64,000 nt of DNA from Sanderia malayensis. Lineage: Eukaryota; Cnidaria; Scyphozoa; Semaeostomeae; Pelagiidae. Below, in pieces: positions 24,015 to 34,054 of the stretch. The notes under the pieces were generated by a model. The model saw only the letters and a program-made list of their open reading frames with translations, searched no databases and was not told the origin of the DNA. Numbering within the stretch: position 1 is the stretch's first letter; each line of letters opens with the position of its first letter. A program made the translations under genes and the position numbers. The stretch covers positions 4,042,353 through 4,106,352 of the forward strand of contig RQOL01000658.1 of NCBI GenBank assembly GCA_013076295.1, read 5' to 3'.

Positions 24015-25425
24015 CACAAAAACCAAAAACGTTCTTGGCATTACTACCTATGTTGTTGTTGTTGTTTGGCTGAATCTAACAGCGGGTCTTTGGTTTGGCA
24101 TTCAACTTGATCACACTAACCACAAAAGCCTATCTTGTCTATATATATATAAAAATAATACTGCATGTAATGAGCAATTAAATGTTCCTCGTCAATGATG
24201 CTGATGTTTATGTTGTTTCACAAAAAAGATTACTTGCCTTGGCAATTGATTGCAATCATGCTTGCAAAGAAACCTGTCCACAACAGAACCTGTTTGGCTG
24301 AGAGTGTTGGAGCAAACACAAAGGACTGTAGGACTGGCTCCGTGAGAAAGAAGGCTTAGTTTAGTGTGGTCTTGGAAGTTTAACCAATGTGGCCAACTAC
24401 TGATAATGTTGGTACAATGAATCTCTTTCATCCTGTTTGATCATTACGATAAGCCTCAAAATAACTTCTAGAAATAAAAATATATAAAATGTTTTGCTTA
24501 TACCAATTCAAAGGCAACTCCTCCGCAGATCCTCCTTCCATGTTCCTTCAATGACGGATGGCCCAACCATCAAGGAAGAAAGAAATCGAAGTGCCAAGGG
24601 AGTGGCTAAGCACATGCGACCCTCACACGTAATATGAGGCAGAAGGAATGTGGTTATTTCCTAATATAACATCTGCGGTGTGATGCCACGTCATTTCATT
24701 TGGACCAGGTTGGTCCGTAAAATATCGAGTCAAACGTCATTTTCAATGCACTGGTGAAAAACGTCCGCTATGGCAAGTCAAATCTCTGATAAAATGGAAA
24801 ACACCAACACAATCACTAGCAGCCTCGTTTTCAGGTGTTAGGTCATATTCGTCTTATTCTGATGATAGACTTGTTGCAGGACAACCTTGAACCAAGAACC
24901 ACAAACCAATTAGAGCTCTCGTCAAAGCAAGCAGCCAATTACAAGCCAGGCAGAGCTTGTGTGCTTTATGCAGGAAGCCCCCTCTAGCAACGCATAATAA
25001 CACAATGGCTTTCTCTGACTTTGCACAAAAGTAGTAAAAAATTAGCATCAAGTTAAAGTTCAAATTAAATGTAGCAAAATATATAAAGACTAAATACTCT
25101 AAATTATATCTAAATACATGAAATACTAAGGAATATTGCAAGAATAAATATAACTAATAACTAATAAATATAACTAATAACTAATAAATATAAAACGTGT
25201 CATGAGTCAGGATAGATTTAAATCAGTGGTAAGTATATCACATATAATATCCACTATGTAGTTACAAGTACACACTGCTTTTAGAAGATTATCCTTATTT
25301 CTCTGAGCCTTGAGGTCTTCCATTTTTATTCTTAAATTTCTATTGTCTTTTAGCAATTTTGAGCCTCAGTATTGTTAATAAACAATACTCTTATAATTAA
25401 AGTATGCATGTAATTTCACCCATTA
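24015..25425. other. Intergenic
   Basis: 3' flanks of the FAM234-like gene (+) and the first AIG1-like gene (-). Contains GTTGTTGTT at about 24052 and the tandem repeat at 25143. No gene was recognised. Confidence 0.45.
25143..25195. repeat. 21-bp tandem repeat
   Basis: AATAAATATAACTAATAACT-type unit repeated about 2.5 times. Confidence 0.8.
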
Positions 25426-26196
25426 TCAGCAACTTCTGAGCAGTCTTTTTGAAGATGGTTTCTTCCAGAAAAAAGAGGATAATTGTTCACCAAATATATA
25501 AACAGCAGAGGCAGCAGTCATACAGCATATGACAAAAATTGTAAATTGAAACGGGGTTTGATCTCTGACGAAAAGGTAAGACCAATAACCCGTACGGTTT
25601 CCTACATATACCAGCCATACAACATAACTCAATGAAGCAAATGTCACAACAGATATTCCAATAAACCTTCTTGGGTAATGATGCAAGATAAGGTACACAG
25701 CAGCTATGTCCGAAAGCAATGGAAATGTATGAAGGTATTGGTTGTAAAGACCAGCAACTGGCATTACTCTAGTGTTTTCCGGTGTTAAGATACCATTTGG
25801 ATGGAGAACAACAACTCCCCAATATAAAATACACACCATGACACCAAACGGGAAGCAAAGAGAAACAAATATATTATCTCTGAAACGAACCAGACGACCA
25901 TTCCCATGTTTAATGGATTTTCCAGCTCCATCAGAGATATTTTGTAGCTGCACGGAGCTAGACTGGTAGTCATCGAGGAAGAACAAGTAGACATTTAGGC
26001 CCGTCGCAAAGAGGTAGAAAGTTGTGTGCATATACTGCGCCCAGTGTGTCAACGCTTTCATTCTTCCTCCATAAATGTTGTATGATTTGAGGTCAATATA
26101 CAAGAAGTCGTAGCAGCAACCAATAATGTTAATAATCAAGCAACATAAATGAAATACAAAAGCATTTTTCTTACCAATCATATTTTCAGCCATCAT
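25426..26196 (-). CDS. AIG1/ADTRP-family membrane hydrolase, copy 1
   Basis: The single-exon frame encodes 256 residues from the first ATG (an upstream in-frame TTG was not used as the start). It is rich in membrane segments, as expected for the multi-pass AIG1/ADTRP family. The family's two catalytic positions are visible: Thr in YGGRMKALTHW (near residue 50) and His in LYNQYLHTFPL, followed by the HHYP block. AIG1 and ADTRP are known as threonine hydrolases that cleave fatty-acid esters of hydroxy fatty acids in membranes, so a lipid-hydrolase role is likely. A diverged paralogue on the same strand lies 10 kb away, with the secreted-protein cluster between them. Confidence 0.88.
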   Translation of the reverse strand: MMAENMIGKKNAFVFHLCCLIINIIGCCYDFLYIDLKSYNIYGGRMKALTHWAQYMHTTFYLFATGLNVYLFFLDDYQSSSVQLQNISDGAGKSIKHGNGRLVRFRDNIFVSLCFPFGVMVCILYWGVVVLHPNGILTPENTRVMPVAGLYNQYLHTFPLLSDIAAVYLILHHYPRRFIGISVVTFASLSYVVWLVYVGNRTGYWSYLFVRDQTPFQFTIFVICCMTAASAVYIFGEQLSSFFWKKPSSKRLLRSC

Positions 26197-26238
26197 CTTT
26201 CTCAAACCCGGAAAAAGGTAAAGCAGTTGTAGTAGGTC

Positions 26239-26342
26239 CTTGACCTCGATTAGGCCCCGAGCCTCGAATAACCCTCCCCTCGAATAAGTTCCCAGACTAA
26301 AACAAGTTTTGCCAAATAAGCCCCGGGAGGCTTAATCGAGGA
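26239..26342. mobile_element. Short MITE with CCTCGATTA ends
   Basis: The left end CCTCGATTAGGCCCC and the right end GGCTTAATCGAGG form an inverted repeat around about 100 bp. The interior has CCTCGAATAA and AATAAGCCCC phrases, the same vocabulary as the 384-bp element at 31819. Confidence 0.6.
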
Positions 26343-27115
26343 CTTGAATGTTGTCATTTGTGTTTGACATTTGTTATTGACAGAGAAATAGGACGATAGT
26401 TACTCGTCGCATTCTTTTTGTTTTTCTTGCGAGCTGGAACTACAATGGCACACTTCCATATTTCAGGAAATATGCCTTCCAGGACCCAGAACCCAAGACC
26501 CAGGACTCAATGCGAGGATCTCGTATTCAGGACCTTGCTGTCGAGTGAAATGTTAATTTATGTCTGAAGCACAGAAATAGTTAAAATGAAAATTTTTATA
26601 ATTATTTTACAATTCAGGGGATTTTAATTCAATGCTGCACAACATTTAAAAACGCTAAAAGGATTGGAGTATCTTGCTCTTAACGAAACTTGTATGAATG
26701 CAATACCGAATCCGGGATCGAAGTAAAACTGGTGCGATATGAAAATTTTAACTTTAAACAGGCCTTCTTTTAATGGTTAATTTTAATTGAACAAAACAAT
26801 ATTAATTCAGGGAATCCTCTTTAAATTTTGCCATCTTGTGATGCTATTGAAGTGAAATGGTGAACGCAGGCTACGAGTCCCGCATATGACGAACTCTTGC
26901 TATGACAAACTAAATTTTACTCTCGATATACAAAATATTTTATCTCTTATTATAATTTGAGATTTGTAAACAAGATATTCATTTTCGATAGCGAACCAAT
27001 TGAATTCAGCTTGTTTTTTGGAATTGCCGAAAAAAGCCCACGACTGTTTAATTGCAAAATCGAAAGTTTAACTGGACTTTTATTGAATATGAAATACAAA
27101 ATCAAGAAAAGCAAA
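26343..27115. other. Intergenic, left edge of the secreted-protein cluster
   Basis: Includes a 35-bp motif (TGTTGTCATTTGTGTTTGAC and following bases) also present at about 15956 in a PDK1 intron. Otherwise no feature was recognised. Confidence 0.4.
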
Positions 27116-27539
27116 CATGATTGGATATCATGACGCAGCACAGGGACACAAGCTGTTTAACTTTCAAGTTTTATAATGATCCAAAGCAGAGATGTCTTGT
27201 TTGATGAAAACAGGCTTCATGATATTACTGGCTCTGCCCTAATAGTTTGTTATTTGAATTCGGAGTTCAAGACAGCTTTCCCTTGTCTAGGGCCCTTTGA
27301 ATATTAATAATATCTTCCTTTGAAATATGAGGTGTAGTCCTTAAGGTGGTGGAATTTTACTGGGAACAATTAAATAATCCTGCACTCTTTCCTTGTAAAG
27401 CAGTAGACTGGAAAATAACCCATTATTGTTACCAAATATTGGGGTAAGTTTTGAAATCTCATTGAAATTATCTATAAAACATGAGCCTAAACAACAAGCC
27501 CAACAGTCACGAAGTGTCAGTGGTGAAGGCATTTCCAAG
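27116..27539 (+). repeat. Upstream (promoter) block of secreted family, copy A
   Basis: This block recurs upstream of each family copy: about 28073-28702 (B), 33191-33821 (C), and decayed at 30410-30640 (E) and 31010-31440 (D). Shared markers include TTACTGGCTCTGCCCTAAT, GTAGACTGGAAAA and TATTG(C/G)GGTAAGTTTTGA. It ends in the TATA box and non-coding first exon. Confidence 0.85.
27472..27479 (+). promoter_or_regulatory. TATA box, family copy A
   Basis: CTATAAAA, conserved with its context (ACATGAGC...AACAACAAGCCCAACAGTCAC) in copies A, B and C. Transcription should start about 30 bp downstream. The non-coding exon 1 then ends at 27539 (TTTCCAAG|GTAAGT). Confidence 0.7.
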
Positions 27540-27696
27540 GTAAGTGAAAGCTCCGAAGAGGCTTTTCAACCATTGTAAATTTGTTAAACTCAATTCTGAG
27601 GCAATTTTTCCTCACCATCGTCATAAGAAATGTCTACACAAATTATGTTGTGATAAATTCATAATGATTTCTTTAACAGATTCGACGCCTTGCTGC

Positions 27697-27858
27697 ATGA
27701 AAATGAAAGCCTATATGATCGCATCCATTCTCCTTTTTGGATTGTGTTGCCTCGTGCTTGCGACACCCAAAGGTAAGAATGACAAAAACATTTGCGTTGT
27801 ACTAGATAAAGAAAGTTATACACCTCTGTTTACTATATCTACACGTATGCACAAATAA
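27697..27858 (+). CDS. Secreted-family copy A: signal-peptide exon without its own C-terminal exon
   Basis: The coding exon follows an acceptor (TTTAACAG, exon from 27680), starts at MKMKAY and encodes a textbook signal peptide (ILLFGLCCLVLA, then TPKG), with a donor at 27772/27773 (AAAG|GTAAGA). No C-terminal exon lies before the next promoter. If unspliced, the frame runs on for 29 codons to a stop at 27858 (ending STRMHK). The run-on part lies in a block that is repeated upstream of copy C, so it is probably not selected coding sequence. The phase-1 donor would be compatible with copy B's C-terminal exon at 29046, so copy A may act as an alternative first exon. Function unknown. Confidence 0.5.
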   Translation: MKMKAYMIASILLFGLCCLVLATPKGKNDKNICVVLDKESYTPLFTISTRMHK

Positions 27859-28930
27859 ATTCTAGAATGTACTTCTACCATCCTTATATACACTTTATAC
27901 ATTCTATCTACTGTTATACACCTCTGTTTACTATATATACACGTATGCACAAGTATATCCTAAGTGTTGAATCGTATTTTGTCAATGTCAATATACCATG
28001 ACTGCTTATTTGCAAAATCGAAAGCTTAACTGGACTTTTACTCAACATTAATTACAAAATCAAGAAAAGCAAACATGATTGGATATCCTGATGCAGCACA
28101 GAAACACAAGCTACTTAACTTTCAAGTTTTATAATGATCCAAAGCAGAGATGTCTTGTTTTATGAAAACAGGCTTCATGATATTACTGGCTCTGCCCTAA
28201 TGGTTTGTTATTTGAATTCGGAATTCAAGACAGCTTTCCCTTGTCTAGGGCCCTTTGAATATTAACAATATCTTCTTTGAAATATGAGGTGTAATCTTTA
28301 AGGTGGTGGAATTTTACTGGGAACAACTAACTGTGGAGAAAGCAGATTTCATTTGGTGATAGCCTAATTTGATAATAACAAAACCAGTCAGATTACTGGC
28401 TGATTGCTGCTTTTGGAAATCTTATCATTTAAATCAGTTTGTTCCATTATGTTACAGATACACTTGCGGTTCAGCAATCTCCATTGGTGGGTAACAAAAT
28501 ATGCTGATCCCATAATGAAGGATATGAATTTCAAGGCACAATCCTGAACTCTTTCCTTGTAAAGTAGTAGACTGGAAAAAACCCCTTATTGTTACAAAAT
28601 ATTGCGGTAAGTTTTGAAATTTTATTAAAATTCTCTATAAAACATGAGCGTGAACAACAAGCCCAACAGTCACAAAGTGTCAGTGGTGAAGTAATTTCCA
28701 AGGTAAGTGAAAGCTCCGAAGATGCTTTTCAACTTTTGTAAATACGCTAAGCTCATTTCTGAGGCAACATTTCTTCACCATCGTCATAAGTCTATACAGA
28801 ATATGTTGTGACAAATTCATAATGTCTTCTTTAGCAGGTTCCACGCCTTGCTGCATGAAAATGAAAGTCTATCTGTTCGCATCCATTCTCCTTTTTGGAT
28901 TGTGTTGCCTCGTGCTTGCGACACCCAAAG
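27780..28930 (+). repeat. Segmental duplication, left copy (B upstream region and signal exon)
   Basis: Matches 32900-34054 over about 1.15 kb, beginning at ACAAAAACATTTGCGTTG and running through the TATA promoter, non-coding exon and signal-peptide exon. By eye the identity is very high, in places above 95%, implying a recent duplication that created the 5' half of copy C. Confidence 0.85.
28635..28642 (+). promoter_or_regulatory. TATA box, family copy B
   Basis: CTATAAAA in the same context as copies A and C. The non-coding exon ends at 28702 (TTTCCAAG|GTAAGT). Confidence 0.7.
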
Positions 28931-29506
28931 GTGAAAATATTTCAATTGACTTGCAGCAGAGAGACTCCCTTAACAAAACCAATCATTTATTATACCCTCA
29001 TTTTTTGTAATGGTAACTGAAGCTTATTAAATCTGTTTATCATAGTCGCTAAACAAAATGACGAACTTGCAAGCCCAAAGGTAAAAGATTACAAGGAGGA
29101 GGCAGCAGATAAGGATGCCAACAATGAAGTGAGTGATGAAATGGAATCCAAAGGGCCATCTAAATTGATTGAAAGTGACAAGACTTCAATGAACAACGCA
29201 GCCCAAAAGAGTCCAAGCTATCGTCGCCGTAGTTATGTTCGCCGCCGCAGATATACTCGTCGCCGCGGATATGTTCGCCGCAGATATACTCGCCGCAGAT
29301 ATGTTCGCCGCAGATATGTTCGCCGTAGATATACTCGCCGCAGATATGTTCGCCGCAGATATACTCGCCGCAGATATGTTCGCCGCAGATATGTTCGCCG
29401 TAGATATACTCGCCGCAGATATGTTCGCCGCAGATATACTCGCCGCAGATATGTTCGCCGCAGATATGTTCGCCGCAGAAGCCGTCGCCGCCGCAGGGCT
29501 TGGTGA
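28855..29506 (+). CDS. Secreted precursor with acidic propiece and arginine-tyrosine repeat tail (copy B)
   Basis: Two coding exons (28855-28930 and 29046-29506) join at phase 1 to 178 residues. The start is the MKMKVY Met conserved in all copies, since an acceptor at 28837 places the earlier ATG in the intron. Residues 1-22 form a signal peptide. Residues 23-83 are mixed-charge to acidic (KEEAADKDANNEVSDEMES). Residues 84-178 contain 57 Arg among 95, as RRRYV and RRRYT pentapeptides, closing RRRSRRRRRAW. No Cys occurs after the signal. A secreted polycation with an acidic propiece recalls cationic antimicrobial precursors (for example Hydra arminins) in layout, not in sequence. Alternatives are a polyanion-binding structural protein, Tyr cross-linked matrix or a protamine-like protein, though a signal peptide argues against the last. 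No known family is recognised. Confidence 0.8.
29283..29486 (+). repeat. 15-bp coding repeat with a 75-bp higher-order period
   Basis: Thirteen consecutive 15-bp units CGCCGCAGATAT(GTT/ACT) encode RRRY(V/T). The order T-V-V-T-V repeats with a 75-bp period, and a silent CGCCGTAGA variant recurs at the same place in each period. This shows that blocks of five units were duplicated together. Confidence 0.9.
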
Positions 29507-30409
29507 AAAGTGAAGCAAACTATAATGCTGAAGTAGTTTTCTGACTGCCAGGCTTAGAAGCAGGCATCTAGCATTAGTATGATATTATAACCACTTTTTT
29601 TGTCATTATATAATCCAAGATGAGCATTAATAATTCTTGTTATTCTTGCATTTACTCTCATCCAAAACAAAGGGTTAATTCACAGAACAATACCACAAAC
29701 TTTAGCCCCAAATCCTAAGAGGAACACAATTTAACTCTTTCGGCGAAAGCACTATTTAAGTGTTGTTGTTAATAAAATTTTATTTCCGTAATCAACTGAA
29801 TTCAGATAGTTTGTTTGAGTAAAATGTACACAGAAGTAAAAATGGCCAAAACAGAACTGTGCACGAACGCAAAAATAGGCAATAAAAACGAGACTATATT
29901 TCACGTTGTTAACCAATTTTGAATCAAAGAAAACAATGCCAAAATTTAGATGCAAGCTAATGGAACCTAAAGCTTTGGTGAAAACAAGCTTTAAGACGGG
30001 AAGACATACATGTTACATGATGCATATCTCAAATTAAATGAACCAGAGCACTAAATATGTAACTTCAACAAAATCGGGGACAGCCCAGCCTCGGAAACAA
30101 TATAAATTTGTTATTTCAAATTGCAAAAAACCCTTTTTAGGATGTCTCTCGAATAAACCTTTATAAATATCATTTCAAAGCCAGTTAGTGCAATTATGAT
30201 TAACACCCTGTGTACATTTACAACACACCATGGCACAAGTAGCCAAAATCCAACGGATAATCCAACTTTGCCCAGGCTCTTCCCCTGAAAATTAAATGGG
30301 TTCTTCAATGATGGACTTCTATTGACAAAAAAATAGTTGCAGACACGGTTTGGAGATAACCAAGCCATCAAAATTGCTAAACAGATTGCTTTTTGTGTAT
30401 TTCATCATG
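29507..30409. other. 3' flank of copy B and spacer
   Basis: Immediately after the gene comes a stretch (CTAGCATTAGTATGATATTA, then TCATTATATAATCC) homologous to the 3' flanks of copies C and D. The 255-bp block 29643-29897 then reappears at 35565-35819. The rest holds no recognised feature. Confidence 0.6.
29643..29897 (+). repeat. 3' flank block Z, copy next to B
   Basis: Nearly identical to 35565-35819. Both run from CTTGCATTTACTCT to AACGAGACTAT. Confidence 0.88.
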
Positions 30410-30700
30410 TAAATCAATCACTTTGTTCGCTTTTGCTGCAAATGCATTTGCGGCTCAGCAATTTGCATTAGTGGGTAATAAACCCATCAATCGCTTTATG
30501 GATGATATGAATTTCAGGCCATGGTGCCACACCATTCCCTTGTGAACCAGTAGACTGGAAGAAATCCTTTATTGTTACCAAGTATTGCGGTAAGCTAAGG
30601 AATATCAAGGAAGCTTTCTTCAGCGTAAAAAACGGTGCAACAGTCGCAAAAGTTCAGTGCTGCCAATTAATTTAGACCTTTTAAAACAAATTTATTCACG
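30410..30700 (+). pseudogene. Relic of family promoter block (copy E)
   Basis: Degenerate match to the upstream block: GCGGCTCAGCAATTTGCATT, GTGGGTAATAAACCCATCAA, CAGTAGACTGGAAGAAATCC and TATTGCGGTAAGCTAAGG are all recognisable. The TATA box is lost and no signal-peptide exon follows. Confidence 0.6.
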
Positions 30701-31009
30701 AAGGTGTTCTTGTGTCGCCAAAAACGAAAATTCAGGCTTCTCAAATTCTTGAGTATTTTTGCATTATCAAATCATGAACATTAAAAGTAAGTGATGGGTG
30801 GGGATAAGTCATTCATCGATCACGAAACTTCAACTCGCCAAAAGGTGCACATAGGTGTCAGGGTCTGTGAGAATTATAGAACAAACTATAGCCTCTCGTT
30901 TCGCATAAGTTTTCGCTTCTGGTCTAGAAAAATATTTATGAAAACAAGGGTTTGTGCAATCTGGGCAGAATAAAACGCGAAATTAAATAACAAATAAAGA
31001 AAAGCAATC

Positions 31010-31531
31010 ATCATTGGATATCCTAATGCAGCACAGGGACACAAGCTGTTTAACTTGTCAAGTATTGTAATGATCTAAAGCAGAGATGTTGTATTTTATA
31101 AAAACAAGTTTCGTGATCATACTGGTATAGCCATTATGGTTTATCATTTGAATAACAATTAAATGGCTAGATCCAATGAAATATTTTCTTCCTTTCAAAT
31201 ATGAAGTGGATTATGTAGATGTTTAAACTGGTGCATTTTTGCTGACAAAAACTAATTGCAGAAAAAGCAGGATGAGATTTGGTCATAACCAAATTTGGTA
31301 ATAACCAAACAATGCAAATCAATGCATCACTGTCCGATAATGTTACAAATACACTTGCGGTTGAGCAATCTGTATTGGTGCGCAACAAAATCCATTAGTC
31401 CAATAATGGAGGGCATGACTAGGGCATGGTACCCCACGCTTTGCCAGATGAAGAGAGAGATGAAATGGAGTTCAGAGAGCAATCTGAATTAAGTCCACGC
31501 GACAGAACAGATATCATCCTTCTCGGTGGCT
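31010..31531 (+). pseudogene. Family copy D: upstream block fused to a C-terminal exon remnant
   Basis: From 31010 the sequence follows the family upstream block. At about 31437 it jumps directly into C-terminal exon sequence, so the TATA box, first exon, signal exon and intron are deleted. The remaining frame (31443-31531) reads DEERDEMEFREQSELSPRDR, then TDIILLGG and a stop, clearly homologous to copy C. Without a promoter and signal peptide it is probably a pseudogene. Confidence 0.7.
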
Positions 31532-32690
31532 GATGAAATGCAGAGTAAACAAAAATGCTGAAGTACAATGAACAGGATTGAAAATAAACATTTAGCATTA
31601 GTGCGTTGTAAAAACCACGTTTTTTTCATTATATAACCCGAGATGAACATTAATAACTTTCGTTCTTTATGCGTTCAATTACTTGCTGTATCTGAACACG
31701 TTCTGGCTGATAATGATAAACGTAAAATTATCAAATTCCGTCAAAAAGTTCTGACGAAAGCAGAAGTGCGAAATTCAGAATTTAGCAGAATTCCTCACAT
31801 TAAAAACTCTTGGGTATACCGTAAATCCTCGAATTAGCCCCCTGGGGGCTTATTTATTTTTGACATTTTCAGAGGGGGGCTTATTCGAGGGGGGGGCTTA
31901 TTCGAGGGGGGGGCTTAAAAAACTATCTGAAATATGGCACAAAAATTGACGTTGCTACTGAGAAAATAAACGGGAAATTGGTTTAGTTGTTCCAGCAAAG
32001 TATTTTGCATACACAGATAATCAGAAGAATGCCCAGATATTGGTGAAAAAACGGTCAGAAAAACAAAATTTTCTCGAACTCGCTGTACGCAAACATGAGC
32101 ATGTTTGGGGTGGGGGCTTATTCGAGGGGGGGGCTTATTAACAATTTGTTGTTCTAGGGTGGGGGCTTATTCGAGGGGGGGGGCCAATTCGAGGATTTAC
32201 GGTAACAAACGAAATTTTACACTCGGTATAGCAAATATTTTATCTTTTATTTTCATTCAAGTGTTATGAGCAAGATTTCCAATCTTCTCTCCGGGCTGTC
32301 ATTGTTAAAATCAAAATCATGCCTCGTTCCGAATCAGAAATGAATGTTTCGATGGAACGGTTTGGAGTGCTTCAATCAGAGACTTTGCCATATATGGGCA
32401 GCTCAACAGAAACACACAAGCAAGGGCCACAATGTAAGGTCGCAGGCTCATAGCCAGCAACACGACAAGTAGTCTGATGGTTAGTCCCCGATGTATGCAT
32501 CCTATAAGGTCCCGAAAAGTTGACGACATACATATCCTATAGGAGCTAAGGATCCAGAAACATTGCTGATGTCATTAATATCCTGAAGGATCCCAAAACA
32601 TTGTTAGAGCCACATATGTCATATAAGAACGATGTTGCAGTGAAGATGAAATGTATAGAGATACAGTAAACTGTAGGATGTATTTGCGCA
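31532..32690 (+). repeat. 3' flank block X, copy D side (contains a MITE)
   Basis: Homologous to 34373-35520. It runs from the CATTAGTGCGTTGTAAAAACC region through GGTCCCGAAAAGTTGACGAC to ATGTATAGAGATACAGTA. It contains the 384-bp MITE that the other copy lacks, and lacks the hAT MITE that the other copy has. Confidence 0.8.
31819..32202. mobile_element. 384-bp TA-flanked MITE with CCGTAAATCC ends
   Basis: Terminal inverted repeats CCGTAAATCCTCGAATTAG and CCAATTCGAGGATTTACGG are flanked by TA on both sides. The interior has repeated GAGGGGGGGGCTTATTC phrases and no coding potential. The paralogous site near 34641 (GGTATAACATACG) is empty, which fixes the boundaries and the TA duplication, as for Tc1/mariner-type targets. 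Confidence 0.88.
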
Positions 32691-32745
32691 TACCGGGTAG
32701 ATATAGTAAACAGAGGTGTATAGCAGTAGCTGGGTAGAATGCATA
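32640..32745 (-). repeat. Inverted copy of the TATACACCTCTGTTTAC unit
   Basis: The reverse complement of about 32680-32740 matches the unit found in direct orientation at 27818, 27913, 32937 and 33032 (TATACACCTCTGTTTACTAT...GTATGCACAA). The junction between duplicated blocks is therefore locally palindromic. Confidence 0.75.
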
Positions 32746-32899
32746 GCATTTCGGTAATGTGTCATGAAATCCAATATTCGGGGATTTAAGATTCTAGTCT
32801 CTTCTGTTATCTTGAACAGTAGACAACTTCGAACCATAAACATGTGTTCACTATCGCAGACGAATCTACTTGTGTTTGTCACTTTTATCAGTTCTCCTA

Positions 32900-34054
32900 A
32901 CAAAAACATTTGCGTTGTACTAGATAAAGAAAGTTATACACCTCTGTTTACTATATCTACACGTATGCACAAATACATTCTAGAATGTACTTCTACTATC
33001 CTTATATACACTTTATACATTCTATCTACTGTTCTACACCTCTGTTTACTATATATACACGTATGCACAAGTATATCCTAAATGTTGAATCGTATTTTGT
33101 GAATGTCAATATACCATGACTGCTTATTTGCAAAATCGAAAGTTTAACTGGACTTTTACTCAACATTAATTACAAAATCAAGAAAAGCAAACATGATTGG
33201 ATATCCTGATGCAGCAGAGAGAAACAAGTTGTTTAACTTTCAAGTTTTATAATGATCCAAAGCAGAGATGTCTTGTTTTATGAAAACAGGCTTCATGGTA
33301 TTACTGGCTCTGCCCTAATGGTTTGGCATTTGAATTCAGAATTCAAGAGTATTTTCCCATGGCTAGAGCCGTTTGAATATTAACAAAATCATCCTTTGAA
33401 ATATGAGGTGTAATCTTTAAGGTGGTGGAATTTTACTGCAAACAACTAACTGTAGAGAAAGCAGATTTAATTTGGTGATAGCCAAATTTGATAATAACCA
33501 AACCAGTCAGATTATTGGCTGATTGCTGCTTTTGGAAATTTTATCATTTAAACCAGATTGTTCCATTATGTTACAGATACACTTGCGGTTCAGCAATCTC
33601 CATTGGTGGGTAACAAAATATGCTGATCCCATAATGAAGGATATGAATTTCAAGGCACAATCCTGAACTCTTTCCTTGTAAAGTAGTAGACTGGAAAAAA
33701 CCCCTTATTGTTACAAAATATTGCGGTAAGTTTTGAAATTTTATTAAAATTCTCTATAAAACATGAGCGTGAACAACAAGCCCAACAGTCACAAAGTGTC
33801 AGTGGTGAAGTAATTTCCAAGGTAAGTGAAAGCTCCGAAAAGGCTTTTCAACTTTTGTAAATATGTTAAGCACAATTCTGAGGCAACTTTTCTTCACCAT
33901 CGTCATTAGAAATGTCTATACAAAATATGTTGTAACAAATTCATAATGATTTCTTTAACAGATTTGACGCCTTGCTGCATGAAAATGAAAGCCTATCTGT
34001 TCGCATCCATTCTCCTTTTTGGATTGTGTTGCCTCGTGTTTGCGAGGCCCAGAG
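32900..34054 (+). repeat. Segmental duplication, right copy (C upstream region and signal exon)
   Basis: Counterpart of 27780-28930, bringing promoter, non-coding exon and signal-peptide exon to copy C. Confidence 0.85.
33754..33761 (+). promoter_or_regulatory. TATA box, family copy C
   Basis: CTATAAAA in the same context as copies A and B. The non-coding exon ends at 33821 (TTTCCAAG|GTAAGT). Confidence 0.7.

Noticed and set aside
27544..27696. Longer N-terminus for copy A beginning MKAPKRLFNH
   Set aside because: It runs through an intron with a clear donor (27540) and acceptor (27679), both conserved in copies B and C.
29186..29518. Antisense and alternative-frame proteins across the arginine repeat (AANISAASIS and FAADILAADM repeats)
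   Set aside because: A 15-bp repeat is open in several frames automatically. Only the RRRY frame joins a signal-peptide exon in phase.
32764..33081. 105-residue frame on the plus strand near copy C
   Set aside because: It spans a duplication junction and repeated non-coding units. The same sequence elsewhere is promoter-upstream DNA.
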